Shown piece after piece: positions 56,035-64,000 of a stretch of 64,000 bases of DNA. This DNA is from Paenibacillus sp. EZ-K15 (lineage in GTDB: Bacteria > Bacillota > Bacilli > Paenibacillales > Paenibacillaceae): NCBI RefSeq assembly GCF_002573715.1, contig NZ_PDHM01000021.1, forward strand, positions 186,001 to 250,000, given 5' to 3'. Every line of letters begins with the position of its first letter. The stretch's first letter is position 1. The notes beneath the pieces are model-generated. The model was not told the DNA's origin. It saw only the letters and a list, made by a program, of their open reading frames with translations, and searched no databases. The position numbers and the translations under genes are program-made.

Positions 56035-57201
56035 TCATCTCCACAGCACAATCAGCATGGATTGGAACAATCCAATCACTCCGCCCAGCAGAACCCCAAG
56101 CCATGTGATAGCCCTGAATTCGCGGCCGGATACACTTAGAATGATCTCTTCCAGCCGCTCAATTGGAAACTTCTCCACCTGCTCCTGAACGAGCTGCGGC
56201 AAGTTAACAGCCTTCATCGCAGCCGGGATGCTTCGCTCAAGGAAACCCAGTCCCTTATCGAGCAGTCCAGGCAAGGCTGCCCCAATGGCCGGCATTCGCG
56301 GTCCGATCACTTCGCTAACACGAAGAAGCTCGATCCGCTCAATCCACTTGGACCAAGGAAGCTTATCATCCAAAGTCCGGGTGATCCAAGCTAGGCCCGG
56401 CTTATCCGCGACATGTTCGATGAGATCCCCAAGCGGCATATCACCGTAATACGACAGCTTTCCTGAGATGATATCCGTAATGGTCTTGCGGATTTTCTCT
56501 CCCTCCAGCTGCTGAATCAGCATGGGCGTCAGCTTCTGGACCAGCTTATCCTCATCTACAAAGATCGAAGCCATGGTCCCGAGAAATCCGCCTGCCTTAT
56601 CGATGAGCGAAGAAGCCACATCCGAAAGCATAAGCTGCCCCTTAGCGGACAGCAGCGTGTTCTTCAGCTCCTTCAGCACAATATCGGCGGCAGCCCCGCT
56701 CCAGCCCTGGATCGTTTCCTCCGACCAGCCGGGAACAAGCTCCTTCAGCGGTTTTGCCTCCAGCCCGTAGCCATGCCATACTGCTGCGGCACCCCGGGCC
56801 GTAAGCTGGCGGGCTGATTGTTCAGCACGGACCTTCAATTGCTCCCACTGTTCGGAACTCCATACCTTTAGCGCCAAGTCTCGGAAGCTCAGCTCCGACT
56901 GGCTCCATTCCTCCAGCTTCCGATAGAGGCTGTCCTCTATCTTACCCCGAAACACCGGCTTACGAATAAGCTCCTGCAAGCCCTCGCTTGTTACCAGGTA
57001 ATCCGAGACCACGCGTCCCAACGACTCGGCTATTTCGTCTTTACGCTTGGGGATGAGCCCTGGTGTAAAGGGTATACGGCGACCTAGGATGATTTTTTCT
57101 TCACGAGGATGAAACAGCATTTTTATCGCAAAATGGTTCGTTATGCCGCCAACAAAAGCAGCAACGCACACGTTCACCAAAATAAACAGCCAGTTCTGCA
57201 T
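56035..57201 (-). CDS. yheB: YheB family membrane protein (DUF445)
   Basis: A 388-residue DUF445 protein. It begins with a membrane segment (WLFILVNVCVAAFVGGITNH) and the DUF445 signature NHFAIKMLFHPREEK, has a long helical central part, and ends with a second membrane segment (WLGVLLGGVIGLFQSMLIVL). I start at the ATG at 57201 with AAAGGAG eight bases upstream. The family is linked to spore membranes in Bacillus but its function is unknown. It is divergent from the ATP-grasp array, 137 bp away. Confidence 0.92.
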   Translation of the reverse strand: MQNWLFILVNVCVAAFVGGITNHFAIKMLFHPREEKIILGRRIPFTPGLIPKRKDEIAESLGRVVSDYLVTSEGLQELIRKPVFRGKIEDSLYRKLEEWSQSELSFRDLALKVWSSEQWEQLKVRAEQSARQLTARGAAAVWHGYGLEAKPLKELVPGWSEETIQGWSGAAADIVLKELKNTLLSAKGQLMLSDVASSLIDKAGGFLGTMASIFVDEDKLVQKLTPMLIQQLEGEKIRKTITDIISGKLSYYGDMPLGDLIEHVADKPGLAWITRTLDDKLPWSKWIERIELLRVSEVIGPRMPAIGAALPGLLDKGLGFLERSIPAAMKAVNLPQLVQEQVEKFPIERLEEIILSVSGREFRAITWLGVLLGGVIGLFQSMLIVLWR

Positions 57202-57338
57202 TTTAAGCACTCCTTTTTCCCGAGCAGTACAATCACCAAGGGATATATGTCCTCATATGATGCATTACATGCAATGATCAGATGAAGTCTTTTGTCTGTT
57301 CACTTAAGTAACCAGTTGTTGTCGGAAGGAGATCCATC
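57202..57338 (+). promoter_or_regulatory. Divergent yheB / ATP-grasp array promoter region
   Basis: The only gap between yheB and the plus-strand array. CATATGATG at 57254-57262 with ACC 16 bp upstream resembles mother-cell (SigE/SigK) promoter elements, one base off the SigK -10. I see no good SigA pair. This suits a sporulation-time array, but the match is weak. Confidence 0.3.
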
Positions 57339-58733
57339 ATGCGCAAATCCAAGATTAAATCCAACACCAAATCCAAGATATCGACTCAATTAATCCGCTC
57401 AGCCCAGCTTTCGGATAACGATATCAAGCTTGGTGACCGGCTCATAAGACAGCTCCGTATCCCGACAGATTCAAAGGTACAGCTTGCCTTTGGCTCCTTC
57501 AAGCAGGAAGTCAGCGTTACCTCAGGAGGAAAATCGAACTCGCTGGCCCTAAGCCCTTCCGTATTCAGCCATTCGGGACTTCTTCCTCGTACCGTCATGA
57601 ATGTCAAATATTATCCAACGGAAAGAACACTGAAGCTCGGTCCGCTTATCGGGATCATGGTCAGCCGCTATCAACCGGATGAACCTGATAAACCTTTTGG
57701 ATCGATCTCAGCTTTCTGCTTGGAAATGGTCAACGCAGCCAAGAAACAAGGCGCATATGTATATTTTTTCACACCTGACATGATCGGTTCGAACCCGGCA
57801 ACACTTGAAGCCGTTGCTTATGACGCGGGATGGAAAAAGCTCAGCGTTCCAGCTCCGGACGTCATTAATAACCGGCTGTCTACCCGCAAACTGGAGAATA
57901 GTCCTAGCGTACAGCATTTTATGAGAGAAGTAAAATCACAATTTGGCACCCATATCTTTAACGAGAAATTTCTCGATAAATCCGATGTCTTCGAGGCACT
58001 CGGACCTGATGCGAAACTGCAGAAATATTTGCCAGAATCCTACTTGCTCAGCGGTTATCCGACGCTCAAAAAAATGTGCGCTGCTTATCGGACGGTCTTC
58101 CTGAAACCGGTGCGGGGTAGTCTGGGAAAAGGTATCATCCGGATATCCCGCCAAGAGAACGGCCATTATCAAACGATGACCACCTCTCTTGAAGGAAGTA
58201 AGAAGAATACCTACTCCTCGCTTCCAAAGCTGTTCAGCAGCTTAACCGGAAAAATAAAAAAAACGCGTTATCAAATTCAGCAAGGATTGGATTTAATCCG
58301 CATCAACCGGCGAAACGTTGATTTTCGCGCGCTTGTTCATAAAGACAAAAACGGCAAATGGGCAGTGACCTCGGTCGTGGCCCGCATTGCTGGCGGAAAC
58401 CACTTTGTTTCCAATCTCGCCAGAGGCGGTACACTCTCTTCCGTCAAGGATGCACTTGCCATGAGTAGTATCCCGTTAAACTCCAAGCAAACGGCTCCCG
58501 CTCGAATGAATCAAGCGGCGCTCGATATTGCTCACGGACTGGAGGCTGCCATTCCCTATCATTTCGGAGAGCTGGGCATTGACTTGGCAATTGATACGAC
58601 AGGACGCATTTGGCTCCTGGAGGTCAACTCCAAGCCGTCCAAAAGCGAAAACGCACCGCTGAATGCCGACTCCAAAGTAAGACCGTCAGCCGTACGACTC
58701 GTTCAGTACTGTCAATATTTGACGGGTTTCTAA
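57339..58733 (+). CDS. YheC/YheD-type ATP-grasp protein 1 (long form)
   Basis: A 464-residue protein and first gene of the array, with GGAAGGAG upstream. Residues about 1-100 form a beta-rich N-terminal domain ending LKLGPLIGIMVS, about 100-220 a Rossmann-like part ending in the family motif PDVINNRL, and about 245-460 an ATP-grasp fold. ATP and metal motifs are FLKPVRGSLGKGI (phosphate loop), QIQQGLDLI, DFRALVHK, and GELGIDLAID followed by LLEVNSKP (metal ligands). ATP-grasp enzymes activate a carboxylate as acyl phosphate and join it to an amine. B. subtilis YheC/YheD are spore-coat associated; substrate unknown. A 15-bp gap leads to the next gene. Confidence 0.88.
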   Translation: MRKSKIKSNTKSKISTQLIRSAQLSDNDIKLGDRLIRQLRIPTDSKVQLAFGSFKQEVSVTSGGKSNSLALSPSVFSHSGLLPRTVMNVKYYPTERTLKLGPLIGIMVSRYQPDEPDKPFGSISAFCLEMVNAAKKQGAYVYFFTPDMIGSNPATLEAVAYDAGWKKLSVPAPDVINNRLSTRKLENSPSVQHFMREVKSQFGTHIFNEKFLDKSDVFEALGPDAKLQKYLPESYLLSGYPTLKKMCAAYRTVFLKPVRGSLGKGIIRISRQENGHYQTMTTSLEGSKKNTYSSLPKLFSSLTGKIKKTRYQIQQGLDLIRINRRNVDFRALVHKDKNGKWAVTSVVARIAGGNHFVSNLARGGTLSSVKDALAMSSIPLNSKQTAPARMNQAALDIAHGLEAAIPYHFGELGIDLAIDTTGRIWLLEVNSKPSKSENAPLNADSKVRPSAVRLVQYCQYLTGF

Positions 58734-58748
58734 AAAAAGGAGAACCCT

Positions 58749-59885
58749 ATGTCCTCAAACAAGATAGGCACCCTGGGTGTCATGGTATGCCGCAAACCGG
58801 GCTTTCCTCCCTTTAGCGAGAAGGAATTTCTCCGTGAACTAAGCTCGAAGGCCAAGGAACTCGGCATGCAGGTATTTGTTTTTTGTCCGGATGATGCCTC
58901 TCCTGCTTCTGGTGTTGAAAGCTCCATAGACAGGATACAAGGATATCAATTCAATCCGGGAGATGGCTGGACCATCGGCACCTTTCCTCCTCCTGACGTC
59001 ATCTATGACCGATGCCTGCACCGAAACGGTGAGGAAACGGCTGCTGCCGGCCAATGTCTGGACCAACTGCTGCAGCAGGGCGCAAAGCTGTGGTCACGAG
59101 GTCTGCCCGGCAAGCAGAAAGTGCATCAAGTATTAAAGCGCTCCTCCGCCTTAAGACCTTATCTGCCGGCAACCTTAAACTATACGGGAGCCGAAACACT
59201 GAGCAGGGCTTTGCAGGCTTTTGGCAGCAGACTTTTCATGAAGCCTAGCGGAGGCTCCCAAGGCCGTCATACTTTGTACCTCGCTCTGACAGATCAACAG
59301 CGTGTCAGACTGCAAGGAAGGGATCGGAGCAATCGCATGTTCCAGCAGACCATTCCCGCACAAGAGATGAACGAATGGGTGAGGCGTTTTACCGGCCGAC
59401 GCCGGTTTATCATTCAACCCTACCTGGAGCTTTGTAACCGTAACGGAGACCCGTTTGATATTCGGTCATTGGTTCAAAAGAATGACCGCGGCATATGGTC
59501 CATCACAGGAATCGCCGCACGGCAAGGCGTAAGCCAAGGGCTGACCTCGAACCTACACGGGGGAGGTACGGCATTTCCAGCCCTTCCCTATCTAACGACT
59601 GATTTCGGAGAAGAACAGGCCATGAAGATCATTCAGAACATCCGGGATCTGTCCGCTCAGCTTCCATCTTTGCTCGAAGAAGGATTCGGCCGACTTGGCG
59701 AGCTGGGAATCGATTTTGGCGTGGATACAAAGGGACGGATCTGGATTCTAGAGGTCAACTCCAAACCGGGCCGCCGCGCATTTACACTAACGGGAGATGG
59801 TCACGCAGCCCGGCTGTCCGTCGAACATCCGATTCAATACGCCCGTTATTTATTGCTTCGACAACTTAGGAGGGTAAATACATGA
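58749..59885 (+). CDS. YheC/YheD-type ATP-grasp protein 2 (short form, altered Gly loop)
   Basis: A 378-residue protein without the beta-rich N-terminal domain of protein 1. It opens directly with the Rossmann-like part (LGVMVCRKPGFPPFS) and motif PDVIYDRC, then the ATP-grasp fold: FMKPSGGSQGRHTL, IIQPYLEL, DIRSLVQK, GELGIDFGVD and LEVNSKPGR. The phosphate loop departs from the GxxGxG of its neighbours (His instead of the last Gly) and IQQG becomes IQPY, so nucleotide binding may be changed. Metal ligands remain. AAAGGAG precedes the ATG; the stop overlaps the next ATG by 4 bp. Confidence 0.85.
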   Translation: MSSNKIGTLGVMVCRKPGFPPFSEKEFLRELSSKAKELGMQVFVFCPDDASPASGVESSIDRIQGYQFNPGDGWTIGTFPPPDVIYDRCLHRNGEETAAAGQCLDQLLQQGAKLWSRGLPGKQKVHQVLKRSSALRPYLPATLNYTGAETLSRALQAFGSRLFMKPSGGSQGRHTLYLALTDQQRVRLQGRDRSNRMFQQTIPAQEMNEWVRRFTGRRRFIIQPYLELCNRNGDPFDIRSLVQKNDRGIWSITGIAARQGVSQGLTSNLHGGGTAFPALPYLTTDFGEEQAMKIIQNIRDLSAQLPSLLEEGFGRLGELGIDFGVDTKGRIWILEVNSKPGRRAFTLTGDGHAARLSVEHPIQYARYLLLRQLRRVNT

Positions 59886-61255
59886 GTTTGAATTTCGGAA
59901 ATATTCATTTCTCGCAGCAGCCCGAAAAAGTCGTCTTTTTATCCGGTTCGCTTCTAAAGAGCCTTGGGCTATCAAGCAGGAAATCGATTAAGCTTCGCAT
60001 CGGTACCAATACGGTGTCCGCTGCTGTGAAACCGATTGAGCGATCGGGGAAACACATCTATTTAAGCAACGGTGTCCGAAATGGCATCCACGTTCCCAGA
60101 CAGGGCCCTGTCTATATCCATTCCCCCCGTGAGGGCGAAATCGAGCTGGGGCCTGTGGTTGGGGTTCTGTCCGACGGACCGCATAATCCATCCAGCCCTT
60201 TTGGAGCCCGAACCTCGTATATTCGGCAGCTCCTTCGTGAGGGCAACAAAAAAATGTTCGTATATGCCTTTGCCCCCCGGGATATCAACTGGCAGCGCGA
60301 AACCGTTCATGCCTATATGCTCGGTTCCGGCGGCGGTTTTGTCCGCAAGACCGTTCCGCTCCCTAATGTCGTCTATAATCGCCTGCCTAGCCGGAAAACC
60401 GACTTCTCCCCCTTTACCAATCAACTGAGAGATCGGTTTCTGAAGCGCAACATCAAATTTTTCAACTGGGCCTTCTTCAATAAATCCGATGTATACTCGC
60501 AACTGGACGGCGATGTGCAGGCAGGCAAATATTTGCCGGAAACGTATAATAATCCTAGTCCCGAGCGGATTAAGGATATGATGGAGCGTCACAACTTTGT
60601 GTATTATAAGCCCTCAGCCGGAAGTTTAGGCCTCGGGATTTACCGGTTAACCTATCTTCCCAAAAAAGGATATTTTGCGCGTTATCACGGAAACGGGGGT
60701 AACACCCTTCTCAAGTTCCCAAGCTTTAATAGTCTGATGCGGATGCTTCAGGCCAAGCACGGCTCCAAGCTACGAAACTATGTTATCCAGCAAGGAATCC
60801 GCCTCATTGAAATCGATAGCTGCCCCATCGACTTCAGATTCCACATGCATAAGAACAGCAAAAACCGCTGGTCCGTGGTTGGTATCGGTGCGAAAAAGGC
60901 CGGAAGGGGCAGTGTCACGACGCATATCAAGAACGGGGGCTCCTTGATGACACCGGAGCACGCGCTCAGCCGGGCCTTCGGCTCCAAAGCGAAAGATGTG
61001 CTGGAGCGTGCCAAGGACGCTGCCATCGCGATGTCGGAAGCGATCGAGAATCATCATCCGCATCTGTTAGGAGAAATCGGGTTCGATATCGGAATAGATG
61101 ACAACGAGAGAATATGGATGTTTGAAGCGAATTCGAAGCCGGGCCGATCGATATTCAACCACCCTTCCCTTAAAGGGGAAGGAAAGGCATCGGTCGAGCA
61201 TATTTTTGAACACAGTATGTATCTCAGCGGCTTCCACAGGGGGAATGATTCGTGA
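59882..61255 (+). CDS. YheC/YheD-type ATP-grasp protein 3 (long form)
   Basis: A 457-residue protein, second with the beta-rich N-terminal domain (residues about 1-100, ending IELGPVVGVLS as in protein 1). It continues with motif PNVVYNRLPSRK and the ATP-grasp fold: YYKPSAGSLGLGIYRL, VIQQGIRLIEI, DFRFHMHK, LGEIGFDIGID and FEANSKPGRS. All metal and ATP residues are conserved. The start overlaps the previous stop by 4 bp and the stop overlaps the next gene by 4 bp (GTGA), so translation is coupled. It most resembles B. subtilis YheC in length, but I cannot rank identities. Confidence 0.87.
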   Translation: MSLNFGNIHFSQQPEKVVFLSGSLLKSLGLSSRKSIKLRIGTNTVSAAVKPIERSGKHIYLSNGVRNGIHVPRQGPVYIHSPREGEIELGPVVGVLSDGPHNPSSPFGARTSYIRQLLREGNKKMFVYAFAPRDINWQRETVHAYMLGSGGGFVRKTVPLPNVVYNRLPSRKTDFSPFTNQLRDRFLKRNIKFFNWAFFNKSDVYSQLDGDVQAGKYLPETYNNPSPERIKDMMERHNFVYYKPSAGSLGLGIYRLTYLPKKGYFARYHGNGGNTLLKFPSFNSLMRMLQAKHGSKLRNYVIQQGIRLIEIDSCPIDFRFHMHKNSKNRWSVVGIGAKKAGRGSVTTHIKNGGSLMTPEHALSRAFGSKAKDVLERAKDAAIAMSEAIENHHPHLLGEIGFDIGIDDNERIWMFEANSKPGRSIFNHPSLKGEGKASVEHIFEHSMYLSGFHRGNDS

Positions 61256-62358
61256 TCAACCGAGTGGAGAGTGATGGAAGATCGGTTGTAGCCATCCTGA
61301 CCATGCACGATACGCATACGATGTTCAGGGGCAACCGGCAAAACTTTCAGGAAATCATCAAGACGGGAAAAGAGATGGGCTTTCTGGTCTATGTAGTGAC
61401 TGTACGTGATCTGATGCTTGATACGGGGGCTGTCAAGGGCTACATCCTGAACAATGACCATATCTGGGAGCAGAGGCTATGCCCTCTGCCCCAGGTAATA
61501 TATAACCGGATCCCTTACCGAGAGGATGAAGCCCTCCCCTGGGTTCGCCGTAAAATCAAGGAATGCCAAAAACATCCCCATATCGATATCTACAATCCGC
61601 ACTTCTTTAACAAATGGCGGCTGTTTGCTTGGCTGAACAAATCACGCTTAACCAAAAAGTGGGCTCCTTTGACTAAGCGTTTGAAAGGTTACCCCACTTT
61701 GTATGATGTGATGAAGCAGATGCCCTACCTGTATCTTAAACCCGAGGACGGCAAAGCCGGTCAAGGTATTATGAGGATACGGTACCAGAAAAACAAGCCG
61801 CTCCCCTACCGCATACAGATTCAGAACAACAAAAACAGCACCACGTACAAAGCGGCCTCTTTAGAGCGGCTTTGGAATCGGGTTTATCAGGAAACCAAAG
61901 GAAGTTCGTACCTGATCCAGCAGGGGATTGAGTTAGCCCAGGTCCACGGGCGCGCCTTTGACCTCCGCATTCTTGTGCAAAAGAATGAGTCCGGTTCCTG
62001 GGCGGTCACGGGAATCGGTGCTCGCATGGCAGGCGCCAAGAGCATAACCACGCATGTTCCCCGCGGAGGAACGATTGAGGATCCGGAGAAGCTGCTTCCG
62101 ATCGTATTCGGTCCGGAACGGTCCGATGCCATCCTTGGCGAAGTTAGAAAAGCGGCCGTGCATATAGCACGGCAGATTGAGAAGAGCTCCGGTCAAACGC
62201 ATGGTGAAATGTCTATGGACCTCGGAATTGATAACGAAGGCGTCCTTTGGTTCTTTGAAGCCAACTCAAGACCGATGAAGTTTGACGAACCTGCGATCCG
62301 CAAAAAATCACTGGAACGAATTTTTCAATATTCCGAATACCTCATCAAACAAAGGTAG
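61252..62358 (+). CDS. YheC/YheD-type ATP-grasp protein 4 (short form)
   Basis: A 368-residue protein starting with GTG inside the stop of the previous gene; GGGGGAATG lies just upstream. Like protein 2 it lacks the beta-rich domain. Motifs: PQVIYNRIPYRE, YLKPEDGKAGQGIMRI, LIQQGIELAQV, DLRILVQKN, GEMSMDLGID, and FEANSRPMKFD with Arg instead of Lys after the metal Asn. Sequence between motifs differs strongly from its neighbours, arguing for old paralogues, not a recent duplication. After it comes a 53-bp gap, the largest within the array. Confidence 0.87.
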   Translation: MINRVESDGRSVVAILTMHDTHTMFRGNRQNFQEIIKTGKEMGFLVYVVTVRDLMLDTGAVKGYILNNDHIWEQRLCPLPQVIYNRIPYREDEALPWVRRKIKECQKHPHIDIYNPHFFNKWRLFAWLNKSRLTKKWAPLTKRLKGYPTLYDVMKQMPYLYLKPEDGKAGQGIMRIRYQKNKPLPYRIQIQNNKNSTTYKAASLERLWNRVYQETKGSSYLIQQGIELAQVHGRAFDLRILVQKNESGSWAVTGIGARMAGAKSITTHVPRGGTIEDPEKLLPIVFGPERSDAILGEVRKAAVHIARQIEKSSGQTHGEMSMDLGIDNEGVLWFFEANSRPMKFDEPAIRKKSLERIFQYSEYLIKQR

Positions 62359-62411
62359 CCTTTGCATGATCTAGAACACCATTTAGAATAACCATGAAAG
62401 GAGTGGATCAT

Positions 62412-62951
62412 GTGGAGATCTCATGTCTCTCTCTCTCAAGCCCGGATGAATGGCAGTATGCCAGACAGCAGTGCAGCGAATTCTTCCGGCGTTACAGCAA
62501 TAAGCGTCTAACCCGCGAAGGTTACCAGCGTCTGGCCTCGCTATCCTATGACGAGCTGCTGCAGCCCGGCACTTCTATCATGGCAGCTACGGTTCGAAGC
62601 GATATCGGCCGCATACCGGTGGGGATTTGCTTTGCGGCGGACTATGGAGAAGGTGCCTGTATGATTGCTGTACACCCTCTATACCGCAACCGGCATATCG
62701 GCTCTTCCCTGATCCGCTCACAATTATCCAGATTCGGGCGGCTGCGATGCAAAGTGGCTGCTGATCATTCAGCAAGTTTGCAAATGTGCTTTCATGCAGG
62801 GCTGCAGGCCATTGCGCTTGAGCAAGGACCCACAGGCAAACCTACGCTCGTTATGAGCGGAACCCTGCCCCTGCACGAATTCCAAAGTTCTTCAACATCT
62901 AGTGCTGACTCTATACAAGAAGGTGAACTTCTGTGTCAAAACCCGTCTTAG
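62412..62951 (+). CDS. GNAT-family acetyltransferase within the ATP-grasp array
   Basis: A 179-residue GNAT protein. The acetyl-CoA motif A reads IAVHPLYRNRHIGSSLIRSQ near residue 87, followed by CKVAADHSASLQMCFHAGLQ. I prefer GTG 62412, eight bases after AAAGGAG; an ATG at 62394 would place that site inside the gene. The C-terminal 20 residues are Ser-rich and overlap the next gene by 19 bp, so it is co-translated with it. It may acetylate an amine of the product made by the ATP-grasp enzymes; the substrate is unknown. Confidence 0.82.
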   Translation: MEISCLSLSSPDEWQYARQQCSEFFRRYSNKRLTREGYQRLASLSYDELLQPGTSIMAATVRSDIGRIPVGICFAADYGEGACMIAVHPLYRNRHIGSSLIRSQLSRFGRLRCKVAADHSASLQMCFHAGLQAIALEQGPTGKPTLVMSGTLPLHEFQSSSTSSADSIQEGELLCQNPS

Positions 62952-64000
62952 GAATTATGACGTTATACTTGGATGAACGGAAAACGCTGGAGGAGCGGCA
63001 TATCTACGAGCATATGATCAGGGAAGGAAAAGCGATGGGGCTTGACGTTTACGTCTTCACTCCCGCCGATGTCAACAGCACCCAAGGCCTGATCAACGCC
63101 ATGGAATACGATCCTGATCACCGGAGTTGGAGCCGGAGATGGCGTTCGTTTCCCAATATGATTTTTGATCGCTGCCGCATTCAAAAGAGCCCCCGCTTTC
63201 AACAGCTGCTGCGCTTTCGTTCCCGCTATCGGCATTTGCTATTTCTGAACAGACCTTTACGCAACAAATGGACGATTCATCAAGTACTGTCCACCAAGAA
63301 ACGCTTCCGGCCCCATCTGCCGGATACTCAGATCGTAACAAGAACAGGTGACATCCACCGGATGCTAAATGTTCATCCTACCGTCTATTTTAAACCGATC
63401 AACGGAACGGGCGGACGCGGAATTCTGCGGATTACGAAGGTTCCGGGGGTTGCGGGCACGTATGAAATCCGGGGACGCAATTCCAATCGGAGTATTATTA
63501 AACCGAAACGAATGCCTTCAGGCCATTTGGCGCAATATCTGTCGGGCTGGGGCAATAAAGATCGATATCTGGTTCAAGAGGGGATACAACTGGAGCTGAC
63601 CGACGGAAGAGTGCATGACTACCGCATGCTCGTACAGAAAGATGGATCCGGTCAATGGCAGGTGACCGGTTGCGTGGGACGCGTCGGGGCGCCGAAGAGC
63701 GTTACCTCCAACCTGCATGGCGGCGGAATCGCGACCATGATGGAAGAATTATTAAGTAAATGGATCACAGATCCGGTAAAGCGCGCCAGCATCCGCGAGG
63801 AAGCCGATTCCCTCGGCGTGGATGTAGCCCAATTTCTTGACGGACAGTATGGAGGCTTGTGCGAGCTAGCCCTGGATCTGGCCGTGGACAAAACCGGAAG
63901 AGTTCTTCTCCTCGAGGTGAATCCTAAGCCATCAAGGGAAGTCTTCTCACAAATCGGCGATATGGCTGCCTACCGTGAATCCATGGTGAAACCTTTAGAA
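62933..64000 (+). CDS. YheC/YheD-type ATP-grasp protein 5 (short form, cut by window end)
   Basis: A GTG at 62933 with AAGGTG upstream opens a frame that runs to the window end (356 codons). It begins VSKPVLGIMTLYLDERK, continues with PNMIFDRCRIQK and the ATP-grasp fold: YFKPINGTGGRGILRI, LVQEGIQLEL, DYRMLVQK, CELALDLAVD and LEVNPKPSRE. All key residues are present; the stop codon is probably just outside. It overlaps the GNAT gene by 19 bp. The array may continue beyond the window. Confidence 0.85.
   Translation, partial: MSKPVLGIMTLYLDERKTLEERHIYEHMIREGKAMGLDVYVFTPADVNSTQGLINAMEYDPDHRSWSRRWRSFPNMIFDRCRIQKSPRFQQLLRFRSRYRHLLFLNRPLRNKWTIHQVLSTKKRFRPHLPDTQIVTRTGDIHRMLNVHPTVYFKPINGTGGRGILRITKVPGVAGTYEIRGRNSNRSIIKPKRMPSGHLAQYLSGWGNKDRYLVQEGIQLELTDGRVHDYRMLVQKDGSGQWQVTGCVGRVGAPKSVTSNLHGGGIATMMEELLSKWITDPVKRASIREEADSLGVDVAQFLDGQYGGLCELALDLAVDKTGRVLLLEVNPKPSREVFSQIGDMAAYRESMVKPLE

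Noticed and set aside
57339..64000. CRISPR or other short-spaced repeat array in the ATP-grasp region
   Set aside because: The similarity is between protein motifs of paralogues, not between short DNA repeats with spacers. No CRISPR array was seen anywhere in the window.

Overview
The window comes from a spore-forming Firmicute, most likely a Paenibacillus or close relative. Four things point there: an alpha/beta-type SASP and several sporulation membrane genes (ytaF, ytvI, ytrH, ytrI, yheA/yheB and YheC/YheD-type ATP-grasp genes); core-gene blocks in an order close to that of Bacillus subtilis (accDA-pyk-fxsA-ytvI-citZ-icd-mdh, polA-mutM-ytaF-coaE-nrdR, dnaE-ytrH-ytrI-ytpI-ytoI); ABC sugar transporters of the LplA/B/C (YtcQ/YteP/YtcP) type; and strong AGGAGG-type ribosome binding sites. 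Most genes are on the minus strand. The genus is inferred from gene content and style, not from a database comparison.

Layout. (1) 1-8.9 kb, carbohydrate region: an AraC regulator, then a minus-strand operon of two sugar permeases, a lipoprotein binding protein and a GH38 alpha-mannosidase cut by the window edge, with a SigA promoter and a cre-like site in its leader. Next to it on the plus strand are a DUF1861-type propeller protein and a GntR/LacI chimeric regulator. (2) 9.1-15.1 kb: a five-gene operon with a GntR/LacI regulator, a PhnP-like metallo-hydrolase, a lipoprotein binding protein, an ATPase and a fused two-domain permease; uptake of a phosphonate or phosphodiester is inferred. (3) 15.1-17.1 kb, decayed accessory stretch: a CBM6-like fragment, a YbjQ-family gene, an IS3-type orfA remnant and a tRNA-Ala. 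(4) 17.2-24.7 kb: nrdR, SASP, lytic transglycosylase, coaE, ytaF, mutM, polA. (5) 24.1-33.6 kb, phosphate region: phoU, pstBACS, a soluble CBS plus chemoreceptor-type protein, phoP, phoR and an SBF transporter. Clear tandem Pho boxes precede pstS and phoP. (6) 33.7-41.6 kb: class I fumarase, a beta/gamma-crystallin-like small protein, an SDR, mdh, icd, citZ. (7) 41.6-55.5 kb: ytvI, fxsA, thioesterase, pyk, accA, accD, a PgpA-like gene, dnaE, ytrH, ytrI, ytpI, ytoI. (8) 55.6-64 kb: yheA and yheB, and divergently a plus-strand array of five different YheC/YheD-type ATP-grasp genes plus one GNAT acetyltransferase. These are packed with 4-19 bp overlaps and run off the window.

How the parts work together. 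The Pst transporter, PhoU and PhoPR form one phosphate-sensing and uptake unit with visible PhoP operators. citZ-icd-mdh and fumarase supply a run of TCA-cycle steps; accDA, pyk and the thioesterase link glycolysis to fatty-acid synthesis. The ATP-grasp array is the most unusual part. Its members share one catalytic core but differ in their N-terminal regions, which suggests sequential amide-bond ligations on a spore-associated product; this is inference. No CRISPR array, prophage or intact insertion sequence was seen.
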